A stretch of 64,000 nt of DNA, from positions 2,667,001-2,731,000 of the forward strand of contig WPIO01000008.1 in NCBI GenBank assembly GCA_009760855.2. The letters are read 5' to 3'. This document shows positions 1 through 11,222 of this stretch, piece by piece. The notes below the pieces were generated by a model. It ran no database searches. It was not told the origin of the DNA and was given only the letters and a program-made list of their open reading frames with translations. The DNA comes from Cristatella mucedo. Taxonomy: Eukaryota; Bryozoa; Phylactolaemata; Cristatellidae. Each line of letters opens with the position of its first letter. Positions within the stretch are counted from its first letter, which is position 1. The translations under genes were made by a program, and so were the position numbers.

Positions 1-7
1 TCGCTCA

Positions 8-473
8 GCGCTCAGCAGATGGCGCGGCGTCTGCTGCGGTATCTCCGGAGAGGGCTACACGCTCATCGTCGGCACTCGGAATGAATGGCCGGCACCTGCA
101 CAGTCCAGATTCGACCGTACCCCTTGAATGGCGCAGAGCCACTTGCAATAGCAATCGTGGCATGGCTACCCGCTGATGAGGCCTTCAGCATACTTTTAAT
201 TCATTTCCCGCGCTGTTGTTTTTAATCTTGTCTGACTGACGTTTGACTTCGGCTCGACTCTAGGTCAGGCCCTCCATCAGCTGCACACGTCAGCACCGCC
301 GTAGAGTGACGCCGTGCAACGGTAATCCGGATCGTGGGCCTTCAGCATACCGCACGCAGTTTGAAGGCAGCTTTTGGCACGAAGCTGTAGTACTATTAAA
401 GGTCCGAGGCGTTAATTCTTCACCGGCGTCTTTTTTCTCTAGCCTAGCGCTCTACTCAGTCATTCATACCGAC
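8..473. repeat. dispersed repeat R1, copy 1
   Basis: A stretch of about 465 bp that recurs almost unchanged at 13839-14308. Both copies begin with gcgctcagcagatggcgcgg and run collinearly through a region that can be read as a short open frame. The right end of this copy stops where an inverted LINE fragment begins. No transposase or tRNA-like promoter is visible, so it may be a non-autonomous element or a duplicated piece of locus. Confidence 0.75.
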
Positions 474-578
474 GTGCATAGAAGTGAAAGCCTAGATTGT
501 GCTTGGCAATCACATAAGCTACAGGGAGAGTATAAACCGTGAAAAGAACCGGACCTAGCAAGGAGCGCTGAGGTACCC
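474..578 (-). mobile_element. L2-A LINE, inverted reverse-transcriptase fragment
   Basis: On the minus strand this short piece reads as the L2-type reverse transcriptase segment [14 protein letters not shown] followed by [12 protein letters not shown]. It lies head-to-head with the plus-strand L2-A element that starts at about 579. It is a 5'-truncated fragment with no open reading frame of its own. Confidence 0.75.
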
Positions 579-3043
579 TGCAGATCTCATTCAATCTACA
601 GTGTGTGCCCACCTCATCCTCTAAAATAACCTGTGAATCGTGAAACCTCAAGACCCTTGACATCGATGCTGTCAGTGCGCGAATATCTGCTTCGCCTCTG
701 CTGCTCAGTCCTCCCTTCGATCTGTCATCGTTGGTAGATAGCTACAACACGACACTAGCTGACACGCTCGACGAGTTTGCACCTCTGACAAAGCGCACTG
801 TGCGCCCCCGCCCAGACGGCCTATGGTTTACCACAGACAATAAACTAGCCAGGTCTACTAAGCGAAAGCTTGAAAAAGCATACAAAAAATCTGGACTGAC
901 TGTCCATCGACAGGCATATGAAGACTACTGTAGGTCGTACCAATCAATCCTAGCTAAGGCCAAGTCTAGCTTCTATAGAAACATTGTTGAATCACAGATG
1001 CACAATCCGAAAATGCTGATGTCGACGATAAACCATCTCCTCAACCGCTCCCAGGTTAGCTCCTTACCTGATGATCCTTGTGATGATTTAGCCGATCGCT
1101 TCTCTCGATTCTTTGTGCAGAAGATAGACAAGATCAGGGAATCCATCCCTGCCATGACAACATCTCCACTAGAATGCTGTTCCCAGATTCCGGGCTGCAC
1201 CTTCAATGTCCACATTTAAGCCGGTACTAGTGATCTAGTCCTGAAGCTCGTATCTCAATCAAAGAAGACAACAAGTCCTCTGGACCATATTCCAACTGTC
1301 CTGCTCATACGTTGCATTGATCTGCTGCTGCCATGCATAGCTAACATCATTAATATGTCATTAGCCTCAGGTCATGTCCCAGCACCTTTCAAAAAAGCTG
1401 TAGTCAGGCCACTTCTCAAGAAATCGACACTAGACCAAGAGAACTTAAGCAACTACCGCCCAGTCTCCCTTCTACCATTCATATCAAAGACACTGGAACA
1501 AGTCATGGCGGACGAGCTAAACTCATATATCGAAACCTCACACCTATCTAGTAAGTTCCAGTCTGGCATTAGAGCTAGTCAATCCACAGAGTCAGCATTG
1601 CTTAGGGTATACAACGACCTACTTAGGAATGCAGACATGGGTAGAGTGTCTCTGCTTGTTTTGGTCGATCTTTCAGCAGCTTTTGATACCATCGATCACA
1701 AAGTTCTCCTAGAGCGCCTCTCATCTCGCCTGGGCATCACAGGCACTGCTCTGCAGTGGTTCAGGTCGTACCTCAGTGGGAGACTCCAGAGTATTGACGT
1801 GAACGGACAAAGATCATCTGAGGTACCTCGGAAATATGGCGTAGCTCAGGGCTCAGTGCTTGGTCCGGTTCTTTTCACGGTTTAAACTCTCCCTCTTGCT
1901 GATGTGATTGCCAAGCACAATCTAGGCTTTCACTTCTATGCGGATGACACTCAGTTGTACCTTTGCTTTGATCCCTCCTAGCCTTCGAGCACCTCAAATT
2001 CTTTCAACTCACTTGCTGCATGTATTAATGACATCCGCATATGCATGGCAGCAAGTTTTCTAAAACTAAATGACGATAAAACTAACTCACTAGTTATGGG
2101 CAAACCCAGTGTGATTCACAAATTGGAAAGGCTGACGCTCAAAATTGGTCCTGCTAGCATATCTCCTGTTGAATCAGCTCAAAATCTAGGTATCATATTC
2201 CAAAGCGACCTCTCGTTAAACGACCATATCAGCTCCACGGTCAAATCTGCCTATTGTTAGCTTCATAATATTGCTAAAATTCGGGCTTGTTTAGATAAGG
2301 ATACCACATCTAAGTCGGTCCATGCATTCGTGACATCCCGTCTCGACTTCTGCAACTCACTGCTCGCTGGCCTACCGCCATGTGCGATCAGGCATGTGCA
2401 GCTGGTGCAAAACTCTGCAGCTGGCTTGTCTGTCGTGAGCGTCGCAGTTGCCACATTACTCCACTTCTCGCCGACCTGCACTGGCTACCAGTCAAGCAAC
2501 GGATACAATTCAAGGTTTTGTCGCTCACTTTTAGGTCACTTCATTCTTTGGCTCCAGCCTATCTCTCAGATATACTCCCCCATCAGGCCAAGCATCGTAC
2601 CACCCGCTTTTCGCAATCCAACAGTCTACAAATACCCCGTACAAACCTCAAATCCTTTGGAAACCGTGCATTTAGTTCGTATGCTCCCAAAGCCTGGAAC
2701 TCCCTTCCGACCTGCGTCAGAACATTCCCTGACCTGACCACATTTAAAAAGAATTAAAAAACACACCTATTTAGGACAGCATTTAGTGGGTTCCTGTGAT
2801 TCGTCCTTCAAGTGCCTATGCGTGCTGACACTGTGAATGCTGCCACCAACCACATTTGCATGCTGACCCTGTGCATATCACCCCTAACCATGTGATTCAT
2901 TTTGTTTGTTTGTCAAGCATGAATTTACTCACCATTCAATTACATTTCCCTTTGCAGCAAATGTAAAGCGCCTGGAGTGAGATTAAGTTCTCTGAGGGCG
3001 CTTTACAAGTGCAATATTTCTATTATTATTATTATTATTATTT
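579..3043 (+). mobile_element. L2-A LINE, 5'-truncated, decayed ORF2
   Basis: A non-LTR retrotransposon of the L2/CR1 type. It encodes the region after the endonuclease, then the reverse transcriptase with [50 protein letters not shown] and FHFYADD. A TAA stops the frame just after GPVLFTV (about 1883), a TAG follows near 1979 and another stop near 2257, so the protein is broken into pieces. The 3' end carries the family tail: a GC-rich stem written as aaagcgcc ... gggcgcttta, then (ATT)n at about 3018-3043. The catalytic Asp pair is intact but the copy is dead as read. Confidence 0.9.
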
Positions 3044-3455
3044 CTGCCTTAGCAGTCTCAGTCGATTTATTGCACGAGGCAATAGGAAATACGAGTTAAT
3101 TATCCCTTTTAGCAACCTTCTCGTTTTTACATAAAAAGTGGAAAATGTTTCATTTGATTTAGATAGAGATGCAGATATTCAAGATATAATCAAACATGAA
3201 AGATATTGTTTCGACCACTCACTACCTATCAGAGGTTGTCTCTAACCTTGAATTATCATTAAATGTTATCTCGGAAAAGTTCTCAACATCATTACATCTG
3301 TTCTACTATCACCAAATTCATGACGTTATAGTTGTTACGGATGATTCTACGAAGTGAATCTGCCGATGCACCGATCGAAACTAGCGCTTACGACTTCTCT
3401 AACGATTCCGACAGTTAAGATTGTAATCCTTAAAAGCGTAGAATAGTAAGAAGTC
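3044..3455 (+). pseudogene. decayed unknown gene family Q, copy 1
   Basis: Clearly homologous to the minus-strand sequences at 11223-12265 and 22785-23645. It shares a probable 3' splice acceptor (ttagcag followed by tctcagtcgat) and the stretch that in the 22.8-kb copy encodes IQDIIKHERHCFDYSLPIES. Here the frame is broken by indels. It begins directly after the (ATT)n tail of the preceding LINE and ends at a junction with another L2-A fragment, at the same point as in the 11-kb copy. Function unknown. Confidence 0.6.
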
Positions 3456-3898
3456 CCTCACCAGGCTAAGCATCGTACCACCCGCTTTTCGAAATCTAAC
3501 TGTTTAATTGAACCTCGTGCTAATCTCAAATCCTTTAGAGATCGTGCCTTCAGTTAGTATGCTTCCAAAGCCTGGAACGCACTTACGACTTCCGTTACGA
3601 CATCTCGTGACATGACCACATTTAAAAAGACTAAAAGCGCAAATATTTATCGCAGCATTTAGTGGGTCCCTGTGTTTCATCCTTTATGTGATTATGCATG
3701 CTGACCCTTGCATGCTGCCACTAAACATACTTGCATGATGACCCTGTGCACGTCAATCCTAATAGTTTCATTCTTGTCGTCTGTTGAGCTTGCTACTACT
3801 AACCAATCGATCGTTGCTTTGAGTCAAGCAATTGTAATGCACCTAGAAAGAGATTGAATTCTTCGAGGGCGCTTTATTAAATTTATTATTATTATTTT
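3456..3898 (+). mobile_element. L2-A LINE, 3' fragment
   Basis: The last part of the L2-A reverse transcriptase ORF (around cgtaccacccgcttttcgaaa) and its 3' untranslated region, ending in the stem-forming tail cacctagaaagagattgaat and (ATT)n. It is strongly decayed, with stops in all frames. Confidence 0.8.
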
Positions 3899-5084
3899 CA
3901 CGTAACTTAAGGGAATAGATTAATAAGAAAAAGTATGCCTATCTTACAGTTAACAGCGATATGATTACATCTTTTTAAAGAAAGTTACGTAACCTTCATA
4001 TTTTTTGCAATCCTGATGAGCTTTAAGATACTGCTTACCGTGATTACCGGCTCCTACGTGAATAGGTGAACGACATTCATAAAGTTTCCAACACGTCATG
4101 CTAGTCCCGAATTCCAAACCATTCTCACCCACTACATTACGGGCTAGTTATCTATACTGGTTTGATTTTTGTCGCTTCTACTAGTTTTGTGCCGCTCTGT
4201 CTCGCTTCGCAATCGTTCAAGTATTCTATTAATTTTGACAACTTCTGTACCCATCATCTACCTCTTTCAGCATTTCATTCTTCAAAATCTTTCCACTACT
4301 GAATACTATTAATACTGAATACTCAATTCTAATAATAATCGTCAAAATATTTTCCCTACTGCTACGTAAATAATCTCTCAGCAACTGTTCTTTTCATCTT
4401 CTCAACCATCGCAACATATTTCTTAGTTACAGCTCCTCTAATCATGATGTAATGTTTCTCAATTTACCTTTTGAATGTTCGCTCAAACTCTGATTAAAGA
4501 TCTAATTTCATAGCTCTTGGATACTTTGGTTATATTTTTGATTTGATGCTTCTTCTAGCTGTAATAACATCTTTAGCCGTCTTTGTCTTTACAGCTCTAG
4601 CATCTGTATAAATACAAGCCACGATTATAAAAAGCTAAAAGCGTACTTGGATTTTTTATCACTAGATAGGAAGAGTATGTCAGCTTGATGTTGATCATTG
4701 AGTATGGTAACGTTAAAGAAACTGTTTGAAATTCTAATATTGCTACTCTTGAATACTTGATTGGTCGCTGCATTCTCATCTTATTGTCCATCTCTTTTTA
4801 TTTCCTTTAGTGTCGTAAAAAGCATTCCTTCTATTAAGCATGTGGCTTTTATTTGTAATCTTAGTAAACTTGATTAGACATCCCGAGATATTTACGAGTT
4901 AATTACCACGTAAAAACCAGACTTGATTTGCCTCAGTTGCCAACCTCTAATAATATAACGTTACAAGTTAATACATTCTTACTGCGACAACGATGAGAAT
5001 GAAACGGGCTTTGCAGCTAACGGCAAAGTACGCATGAGGTGTTAGGGGATAACTTGCAATTCGTATTCAAAGACACCTCAAATA
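3899..5084. other. AT-rich stretch, nothing recognised
   Basis: About 1.2 kb of AT-rich DNA with only short open frames and no recognised gene, repeat tail or RNA. It may be further decayed sequence of the unknown genes seen on both sides. Confidence 0.5.
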
Positions 5085-5330
5085 CTTTTAAAGCTCATAA
5101 CGAACGTGAAAGCACGCATTCATTGGCTTGAGGATGCGTAAACTTTAAACCTAAGAAAGTATTTTCAACAGCCTGCGATTGCCCTTCGCCCATCAAACAC
5201 GAGTGTTTGGATCACTTTTGCAAGATAGTTGAAGCAGTGATTCAGATCTTTAATAATACTAAATATTAAAGGAATATCGCAAAGATTAAGAAAGTATCAG
5301 TTTTAATATTGTAATTACTCTATTCATGTA
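5085..5330 (+). pseudogene. decayed unknown coding segment P, copy 1
   Basis: Reads as a broken version of the open frame at 20017-20259 on the minus strand. The alignable part runs through CxDxFCKxVEAxIxIxNxT and then IAKIxKVSxLI...LLYSxNYV. Two in-frame stops interrupt this copy. The protein family is not recognised. Confidence 0.5.
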
Positions 5331-6599
5331 ACTATGTTGGTGACTGAGATACTCAAGTTTGTGCTTTCAGTGCTACTAATAACTTTAGAACCAACGTGAA
5401 TTCTACCAAATACAGCTTGATATCTCCGTCCACCCTCAACATTAATTATTCCGATATGACAAAAAGGTAAGGTGGTAATCAAGTTTTGAGCTAAAATCAC
5501 ACATTTATTCTACAAGAAACGAACTGGTTATTCTAAGAGGTTTATTTTTAGTTGGTCAAGTATAGCTAGTACCGAATGCTATTTCGTCCTATCACGTAGT
5601 TCTAGGTAGTATTAGCGGTAGTAATTCGCTAACTCTCTATCAAACACGCTATCCGCGTACGATTTGTTAGCGGTATCATTAGGATTACTAGGATTTCTTA
5701 CATTGGTTGTCTTTTTAATACTGATTTAACAGCATCGTATGTCCAGCTGCAGAAGAACCTTGGTAGCTTTCACCTATGCTTGCTGCTGTCAATATAGAAT
5801 CGTCCGCTGCATGGCTCGAACCCACGACCTGAGCAGTGAAGAGGCAAGCACATTACCTCCCGGGCTATCAAGGTCAGTAAATATTCTGAACTTTAGATTA
5901 CCAATATTTAGGTTATACAATACTCGAACAGACTTTAGCACTACATCAAGTTTCATCAATCCGTAGGTAACGCGAAAGTGATCACCCCAAGTAGTTGGAG
6001 CAGTAGGTACCAAGTACCAATAATTAGATTGTATCGTGAATTCTATCATACCCAAACCTCCAGTCATCATATCACCAATTTTATGAACTTTGGAATCCAG
6101 TTGAGCTTTCCCAACCGAATGAATACAATTGACAGAAGCACCATCATTGGTTATTTTTTACAAGAGCTATCAGTTGTAGATATGGCAGTTGCAATGGATA
6201 GTCTTGGCTGGTTTTTTCTGCGTGTTTTGTATTAAAAGCGTCTCTAGTACTGACAGGATTCTTAAAATTTGCATCTCTATAACCACCCATATCCAAGTGT
6301 GTGTGTGTGTACTTCATGCCGCAGAAATTACCAATTTAGTCTCTTTTTCTGATCATTCTATATTGTAGATTTTTAACTTCAGAATGATTAACAACTTCGG
6401 TTACTAGTGGTGTTATTGTCTTAGAGCTATTGTAATCAGGTTCCCAAACAAGTTGTACGCATAATTTGCTTACATAAATTTTATTTTCGAGTATTTTCCT
6501 TTGATATAATGATTTTGGTATTATGCACAAAGTGCATGCATAAAGCGGCTAAAGAAACATCACGTTGACGGAGGACGATATATAACCGTGTTATACGTT
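5331..6599. other. AT-rich stretch with small unassigned open frames
   Basis: Contains only short open frames (for example 5978-6235 plus and 5789-6070 minus) with no recognisable domain, and a SINE head at 5795-5870. A short GT run lies at 6297-6309. Nothing else is supported. Confidence 0.4.
5795..5870 (-). mobile_element. tRNA-derived SINE, head fragment
   Basis: On the minus strand this has a tRNA-like B box, gggttcgagcc, after ctgctcaggtcgt, and an A-box-like start. The same B-box context occurs in the other SINE copies of this window. Only the head is present. Confidence 0.6.
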
Positions 6600-7095
6600 T
6601 AGCTCGCTCCATTCTTTTACTCCAGCCTACCTATCAGATCTTCTGCCCCACCAGGCTACGCATCGCGCCACCCGCATTTCTGAATCTAACTGTTTACCTA
6701 TACCTCGCACAAACCTCGAATCCTTTGGAGACCGTGCCTTCAGTTCGTATGCTCCCAAAGCCTGGCACTCATTCCCGACTTCCGTCACGACGTCCCCTCA
6801 CGTGACCACATTTAAGAAGAAAGTGAAAATGAACCTATTTATGACAGCATCTAGTGGGTCCCTGCGTTTCATCCTCCTTCATGTGCTTATGCGTGCTGCC
6901 ACTGTGCATGCTGCCACCAACCACGTTTGCTGACCCATGTCACCCCTCACCATGTTATTCAAGCTGTTTATCGAGCGTGCTACCGCTGGCCATTCGGTCG
7001 TGTTTCCTTTGTAGCAAATGTAAAATGCCCAGAAAGAGAATGAGTTCTCTAAGGGCGCTGTAAATCAAGTGTGGTGTTATTTTTATTATTCATAG
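6600..7095 (+). mobile_element. L2-A LINE, 3' fragment
   Basis: Covers the end of the L2-A ORF (caccaggctacgcatcgcgcc onward), the 3' untranslated region with repeated 'catgctgccac' phrases, and the tail tgcccagaaagagaatgagt ... gggcgctgtaaa followed by a degenerate ATT run. It is non-coding as read. Confidence 0.8.
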
Positions 7096-7425
7096 TAATC
7101 TCGAGCATTTTGCCGGGGTGCCTGAACACGTTAGTGAGCGCGTAATGTCACGAGAGCTTGTGATTTCCACCTCTGTGCCATTTAACGCTTGACCCTGAAA
7201 GCGACAAAAGTGGCGGCATGGCCTCGAGCTCGTTAGTAGGCTTAAGCTATTCAGCGAATAACTGCACTTTATCTTCGCCGCAGCCGTCCAATCGCGTAGG
7301 AGGCTGCGGCCCTGTGGGTGCTCAGTCACCTTTCGGGTTGAAAAGGGTGCTAGAGACTGAGATTTGGCTGTCCGCCCACCCGCGTCTGCTTAAAATGACG
7401 CCGTCGTACAGAGAGTGCTCACACG

Positions 7426-7431
7426 TTTATT
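7426..7431 (-). promoter_or_regulatory. polyadenylation signal of paralogue gene U1
   Basis: AATAAA on the minus strand, about 360 bp after the U1 stop codon. It lies in a block (ttcactttgtaaataaacg) conserved with the AATAAA of paralogue U2 at 17059-17064, which supports a real transcript end. Confidence 0.65.
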
Positions 7432-7559
7432 TACAAAGTGAAAATGGCAAGCGAGACGCGGGGCTAGCCGCGCCGTCGCCAGAACTGTCGCTGCCGCTGG
7501 CTAGTCCGTGGTGCGATGAGTAAAGCCACGTGGTAGAGCTACAACGTCGCAGCGGTAAC

Positions 7560-7562
<3 letters not shown>

Positions 7563-7645
<83 letters not shown>
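7563..7645. repeat. (GA)n microsatellite
   Basis: A pure GA run followed by a degenerate GA-rich tract to about 7755. On the U1 transcript it is a CT tract in the 3' untranslated region, at the same place as the CT tract after U2. Confidence 0.95.
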
Positions 7646-7647
<2 letters not shown>

Positions 7648-7788
7648 GTAGAGAGAGACAGAGACGGAGAAACAAAGAGAGACAGAGACATAGAGAGCGA
7701 CAGAGACAGAGATAAAGACAGTGACGGAGACGTAAATATAAATCGAGATAGAGACATATATAGACAGTGCCATGGATGTGCGAACGTC

Positions 7789-8478
7789 TCATCGACCGTA
7801 AAAATTCTCGAGTTTGACGAGGGTTTTGTACTGCGATTCAACCAAATGCCGCGTCAGGTTAGCCAGCGAGTACGCGTACCGGCAGGTATGCGACGTGTAC
7901 GCTGATTCATCAAAGACGCCCGGCCTCAAAAACACTTCCGCATGTCTTCCTTGCGAGTGCATAATGCGTCTGATGGATTCCTTCACCGAGGTGAATTTCC
8001 TTACCATATCGCTGTCCGCTTGCAGATTTCGTTCGTACATCAGTGCGGCTCTCCAGAATGGCTCGGCAGTCGCCAATCTGTCGATCTCGCGCTGCACGCA
8101 GGCAGGAACGTCGCCGCGGGACCGCTGCTGCAACGTACGTGCGGGTGCCAGGTCTCCAGCCCGCTCGTTCCAAAGCATGGCGACCAGCAAGGACGCAGGG
8201 CGCAGCCCGACAGCCTGCGGCGGCGGCGGCAGCTGCTGCAGTGGCGGCAAAATGCCGACTCTTTTGCTGGCTTGGCCTCTCGCCCTTTTACGATTGGCGG
8301 TCCGAATGACGAATGGCGGCTCGAATGAATGGCGGCTTGGGCGAAGCGGCGCGGCGTCGCTACGTACCCGAAGCTGAACTTCTAAGCAGGTCGCTGATAC
8401 TGAATCGTTAGGGAAGTGGATGGCTAGAAGCTCTGGCGACCGGATCGAGCAAGAAGACGCGTAAGTCGATTTCCCAAT
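7789..8478 (-). CDS. unknown gene U1, exon 2 (intact paralogue)
   Basis: The second and last coding exon of a two-exon gene. With exon 1 it gives a 253-residue protein. The acceptor is ttgaattgcag, phase 0, and the frame is open to a TGA. The first 40 residues of the exon and the last 100 are conserved with paralogue U2. The C-terminal block runs RLATAEPFWRAALMYERNL ... RRIMHSQGR ... VFLRPGVFDESAYT ... YSLANLTR and looks helical and soluble. The middle is Arg/Pro/Ala-rich and variable. The only indel between the C-terminal blocks of U1 and U2 is 6 bp, and many differences fall at third positions, which suggests selection on the protein. I do not recognise the family. There is no transmembrane segment. 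It lies divergently from U2, 7 kb away. Confidence 0.65.
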   Translation of the reverse strand: MGKSTYASSCSIRSPELLAIHFPNDSVSATCLEVQLRVRSDAAPLRPSRHSFEPPFVIRTANRKRARGQASKRVGILPPLQQLPPPPQAVGLRPASLLVAMLWNERAGDLAPARTLQQRSRGDVPACVQREIDRLATAEPFWRAALMYERNLQADSDMVRKFTSVKESIRRIMHSQGRHAEVFLRPGVFDESAYTSHTCRYAYSLANLTRHLVESQYKTLVKLENFYGR

Positions 8479-8621
8479 CTGCAATTCAAGGAAGCGTAGT
8501 ATCTGCAGTAGCAAATAGGCCGCCGCCGCCTGGCGCAGAGGCGCTCCGCGCTCGACTATTCTCGCTGATTCTCGGCGTTTCTCGCTTATTCGCGCCGATT
8601 CTCGCCGATCGCTGCACTTAC

Positions 8622-8693
8622 CACCGTCAGTTTGGCTTCCGTCGTCAGCACGACTAGCTCTTCGAAAAGCTGCAAAAGCGTGGCGATATGCAT
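8622..8693 (-). CDS. unknown gene U1, exon 1
   Basis: A 24-codon first exon starting MHIATLLQLFEELVVLTTEA, ending at a strong donor gtaagt in phase 0. This ATG was chosen because it is the first ATG in any frame after the TATA box at 8873-8879, sits in a good context (gcggccatgc) and is exactly conserved in U2. The helix is amphipathic rather than a clear signal peptide. The 143-bp intron that follows has repeated GCGAGAAT-like phrases, also present in the U2 intron. Confidence 0.6.
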
Positions 8694-8872
8694 GGCCGCG
8701 GCGAGTTGTGCTGGCAGAAGCGAGGCGACCGCGAGGAGTCCGACCGACTCAACGGAATCTCGGTGGCGAGAGGCGGCAACTGTCTGTAGATCGGTCGCAG
8801 TTGCACTTTTTTCTGCTGCTGCTTCCGCTGCCCGAGGCTTAGCCGTGACTTGCCGAGGTACGCTCCGCGTGG

Positions 8873-8879
8873 TTTTATA
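8873..8879 (-). promoter_or_regulatory. TATA box of gene U1
   Basis: TATAAAA on the minus strand, inside a block of more than 40 bp (aggaacggagcacatctata onward) shared with U2. Upstream of this block the two loci lose similarity, so the core promoter marks the edge of the duplicated unit. Confidence 0.65.
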
Positions 8880-8899
8880 GATGTGCTCCGTTCCTAGAT

Positions 8900-9684
8900 A
8901 TTCCTGTAAGGTGACAAGTCAAGGACAAGAACCAAGGCCGGCGAGCGACGCACCGAGCGCGTTGGCGTCGAGGCGACATCCCGTTTCCAGGCCCACAGCT
9001 AGCGTGTCTGCATGCTGCGGAGGAGATCGCTGTCTTCCGTGTAGCGTATCCGCGTGGGTTGCTTTCGCGATCGCCATCGGCGCGCGGTGTGTCATCGATC
9101 AGCGTGCAGACGACGCCGCCGCATCGCGCCCGACAATCCGATGAGAAGACGTGCACGCTGCATACTCTGCAACCCGTCGATTGATGACCAAGGAGGGGCG
9201 GTCTGCACACGTACGCGAGCGTGCACGTCCAGAATTGCTGACTGCTTCCAAGTTTTGGAGTGCTCACGAAGCGTTGTCGCAGTTGCCCGGTCGGCGCCGT
9301 CGGGCGCCTTGCCATGGCGGCCATTGGCCGTGTGATGGCTCGTCCTCTCAGACGCAACGGCCGCGATTTCGTGCGCTTCGTGCCTGTGCTTGGGTGCCTG
9401 ACCTCCGTGCCTGACCTTGGGTGAGCGGAATAATAAAGATAGCCTTTCAGCAAGGCTGGCGGCCGCTTCCGCTTCGCTTGCTGCCGCCGCAGCGCCACCT
9501 TCTGCAGGGCTGGCGGGCGGGCGGGCGCCGCTCCATTCGGCAAGGATGCGCGATTCGCCACGCTTCCGGCCTTCTTCGCGAGCCATCGCGTGCCTGCATC
9601 ATCGGGATCAGTCGCAGCGTCAGGAGAGCGGCTGACATAGTGAGTAGCAGGGCAGCAGCAGTCTTCCTGTGCTGCTTCTCCGTC
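8900..9684. other. GC-rich stretch, no supported gene
   Basis: Has several overlapping open frames on both strands that are Arg/Ala-rich and biased by composition. No splice-consistent or conserved protein was found. It includes the region upstream of the U1 promoter. Confidence 0.4.
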
Positions 9685-9805
9685 TAATGACCGTTGGCGG
9701 AAGAAGCTTCTGCTCTGCAGGTCCGAAACTGCTGAGCTCATTGTCACGATTCTTACGGAACGACAACTACTCTCCTGCTCCCGACTGTGGCACAAGCTTT
9801 CCAGC
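9685..9805 (+). mobile_element. L2-B LINE fragment, left piece
   Basis: Matches the L2-B 3' ORF region (agaagcttctgctctgcagg ... caactactctcctg) seen at 21160-21260 and 57655-57740. It is interrupted at about 9806 by an L2-A tail on the opposite strand and continues at 9898. Confidence 0.75.
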
Positions 9806-9897
9806 CACCTTATAATAATAATAATAATAATAATAATGCACTTTATAAAGCGTCCCCGGAGAACTCAATCTCTTTCTAAGCGCTTTACGCTTAAAAG
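9806..9897 (-). mobile_element. L2-A 3' tail, inserted into L2-B
   Basis: A (TAA)n run, then gcactttataaagcg and tctctttctaagcgcttta, which is the family 3' tail on the minus strand. The copy is truncated to the last 90 bp. Confidence 0.8.
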
Positions 9898-10120
9898 GGT
9901 ACGTCCATTCTACTCACTGCCTCATTTGCTGTCCCTAACTCAGCTAGGCTTATCACTTTCTCTGCGTGGCGCGACATGAAGTCTGTTGGCTGCCGAATGC
10001 TGACCGAAAGCCGCTTAGGCTGTGAGTGTGCGCTATACAAAACTCTCCTGCGTGATTCTCACATAGCCTCCGTGGATTTTCGGAATTACAGGCGGAGATA
10101 ATTTGAATTGCATTGTCGGG
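9898..10120 (+). mobile_element. L2-B LINE fragment, right piece
   Basis: Continues the L2-B end: gtctgttggctgccgaatgc, aagccgcttaggctgtgagt, then the 3' untranslated region up to ggcggagataatttgaattg. Confidence 0.8.
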
Positions 10121-10255
10121 ATCGACTGGTTGGGTCCATTTTGGATCAACCTCCCCTAAGCTGACTCGACCTTACAAAATCCGTTCGTACGCAATTTTTT
10201 AAATAGTCTCCCTAATCCGATAATCCTAACCAGTCACTATAATCCACACCTAGAA

Positions 10256-10484
10256 ATGGTCGCTGCCGCTCGTTCTGTCTCCGCCGATAGCTGCCCCTTA
10301 CGAAGGTCCATTAGATCGCTTCCTGTCGCGGAGCGCACTAGAAAGCGCTCCGAGAGCGCTCAGCTCTCGAAGGTGCGGACGACGCGCGCCGACGCGCTCA
10401 CGCTCGTTAGCGGCTCGTCGTCGGAGACTCGCCAACTCCGCCAACGTAGCACAGCGAGTCCCGAAGAGGCGATGTGGACGGCGT
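10256..10484 (+). CDS. hypothetical exon, unassigned
   Basis: An ATG-initiated open frame that reaches a consensus donor (gcgt followed by gtaagt) at 10485. The 76 codons are Ser/Arg/Thr-rich and give no recognised domain. The frame continues to 10741 if unspliced. There is no paralogue or downstream exon to confirm it, so it may be chance in GC-rich DNA. Confidence 0.22.
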
Positions 10485-11134
10485 GTAAGTCAAGCACTCT
10501 CACTCTGCCCACTAACTGTGCTTGGCTTTTCGGCGACCCGTTGCGTACCGCCGCTCTGGTGGGCTTCCTCGTTCCGTATGATACACCTTGTCGCCTACCT
10601 GGGAGCGCGCCAAGCAGGAGGGCACTGCTTCCGCGTTCTACGAGCAATCGCGAGCCCAAGGTGCTCTTACGCTCAACCGCACCCAAGATCGCTGAAAGCG
10701 ACGCTCTAAATTACTTATCGCGCGCAGCACGGAAAAAATAGGAACTACTTTCTAACGGCTGGCGGCTAGGTGGTGCGGAGTTTGCTGATGCGATCCCGGC
10801 ATCAAGCTAACAGCAGAGACCAGCAGGTGAGAATGCATTTGCCAGTCGACATCATATCCGCCTAACTGGCGTAAGCAGGTACTAGGCCGGCCCCTCCCGC
10901 CGATCTTGGTTAGCTAATCAGAGCGCAGCATTCCTGCATCCAGGCACGCGCCCAATCAGAGCTCAGCGTTGCTGAATCGCTGATGACTGCTTGTACCCGT
11001 TGGTGTGAACGTGGCGCTCGAGTGAATAACAATCGTTTGAGTTGCAGAAGTAGAGAACTAGAAAAACAACAGCGCGGGAAAACAGCGCCGGTAAACAGCG
11101 CGGGAGTGAGTTCCAAGCATTGGAACTAGACAAA
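10485..11134. other. no supported feature
   Basis: Mixed-composition DNA after the hypothetical exon at 10256. No repeat family or RNA recognised. Confidence 0.35.
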
Positions 11135-11222
11135 CTGAAAGCACGGTCTCAAAAGATCTGAGGTTTGTGCGACGTATAGGTAAACAGTTAGATTCTGAAA
11201 AGCAGGTGGTACGATGCTCAGC
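11135..11222 (-). mobile_element. L2-A LINE fragment
   Basis: On the minus strand it carries the L2-A stretch caggctgagcatcgtaccac and ctgcttttcagaatctaact, fused to the family Q relic at the same junction as at 3455/3456. Confidence 0.7.

Noticed and set aside
7427-7841. Long 'SLSLSL' and 'RERERE' open frames here and at 13558, 25578, 26201, 36680, 37945, 43668, 44007 and 46421
   Set aside because: They are translations of GA/CT, TA and CTGT repeats, open in several frames at once, with no splice or start support.
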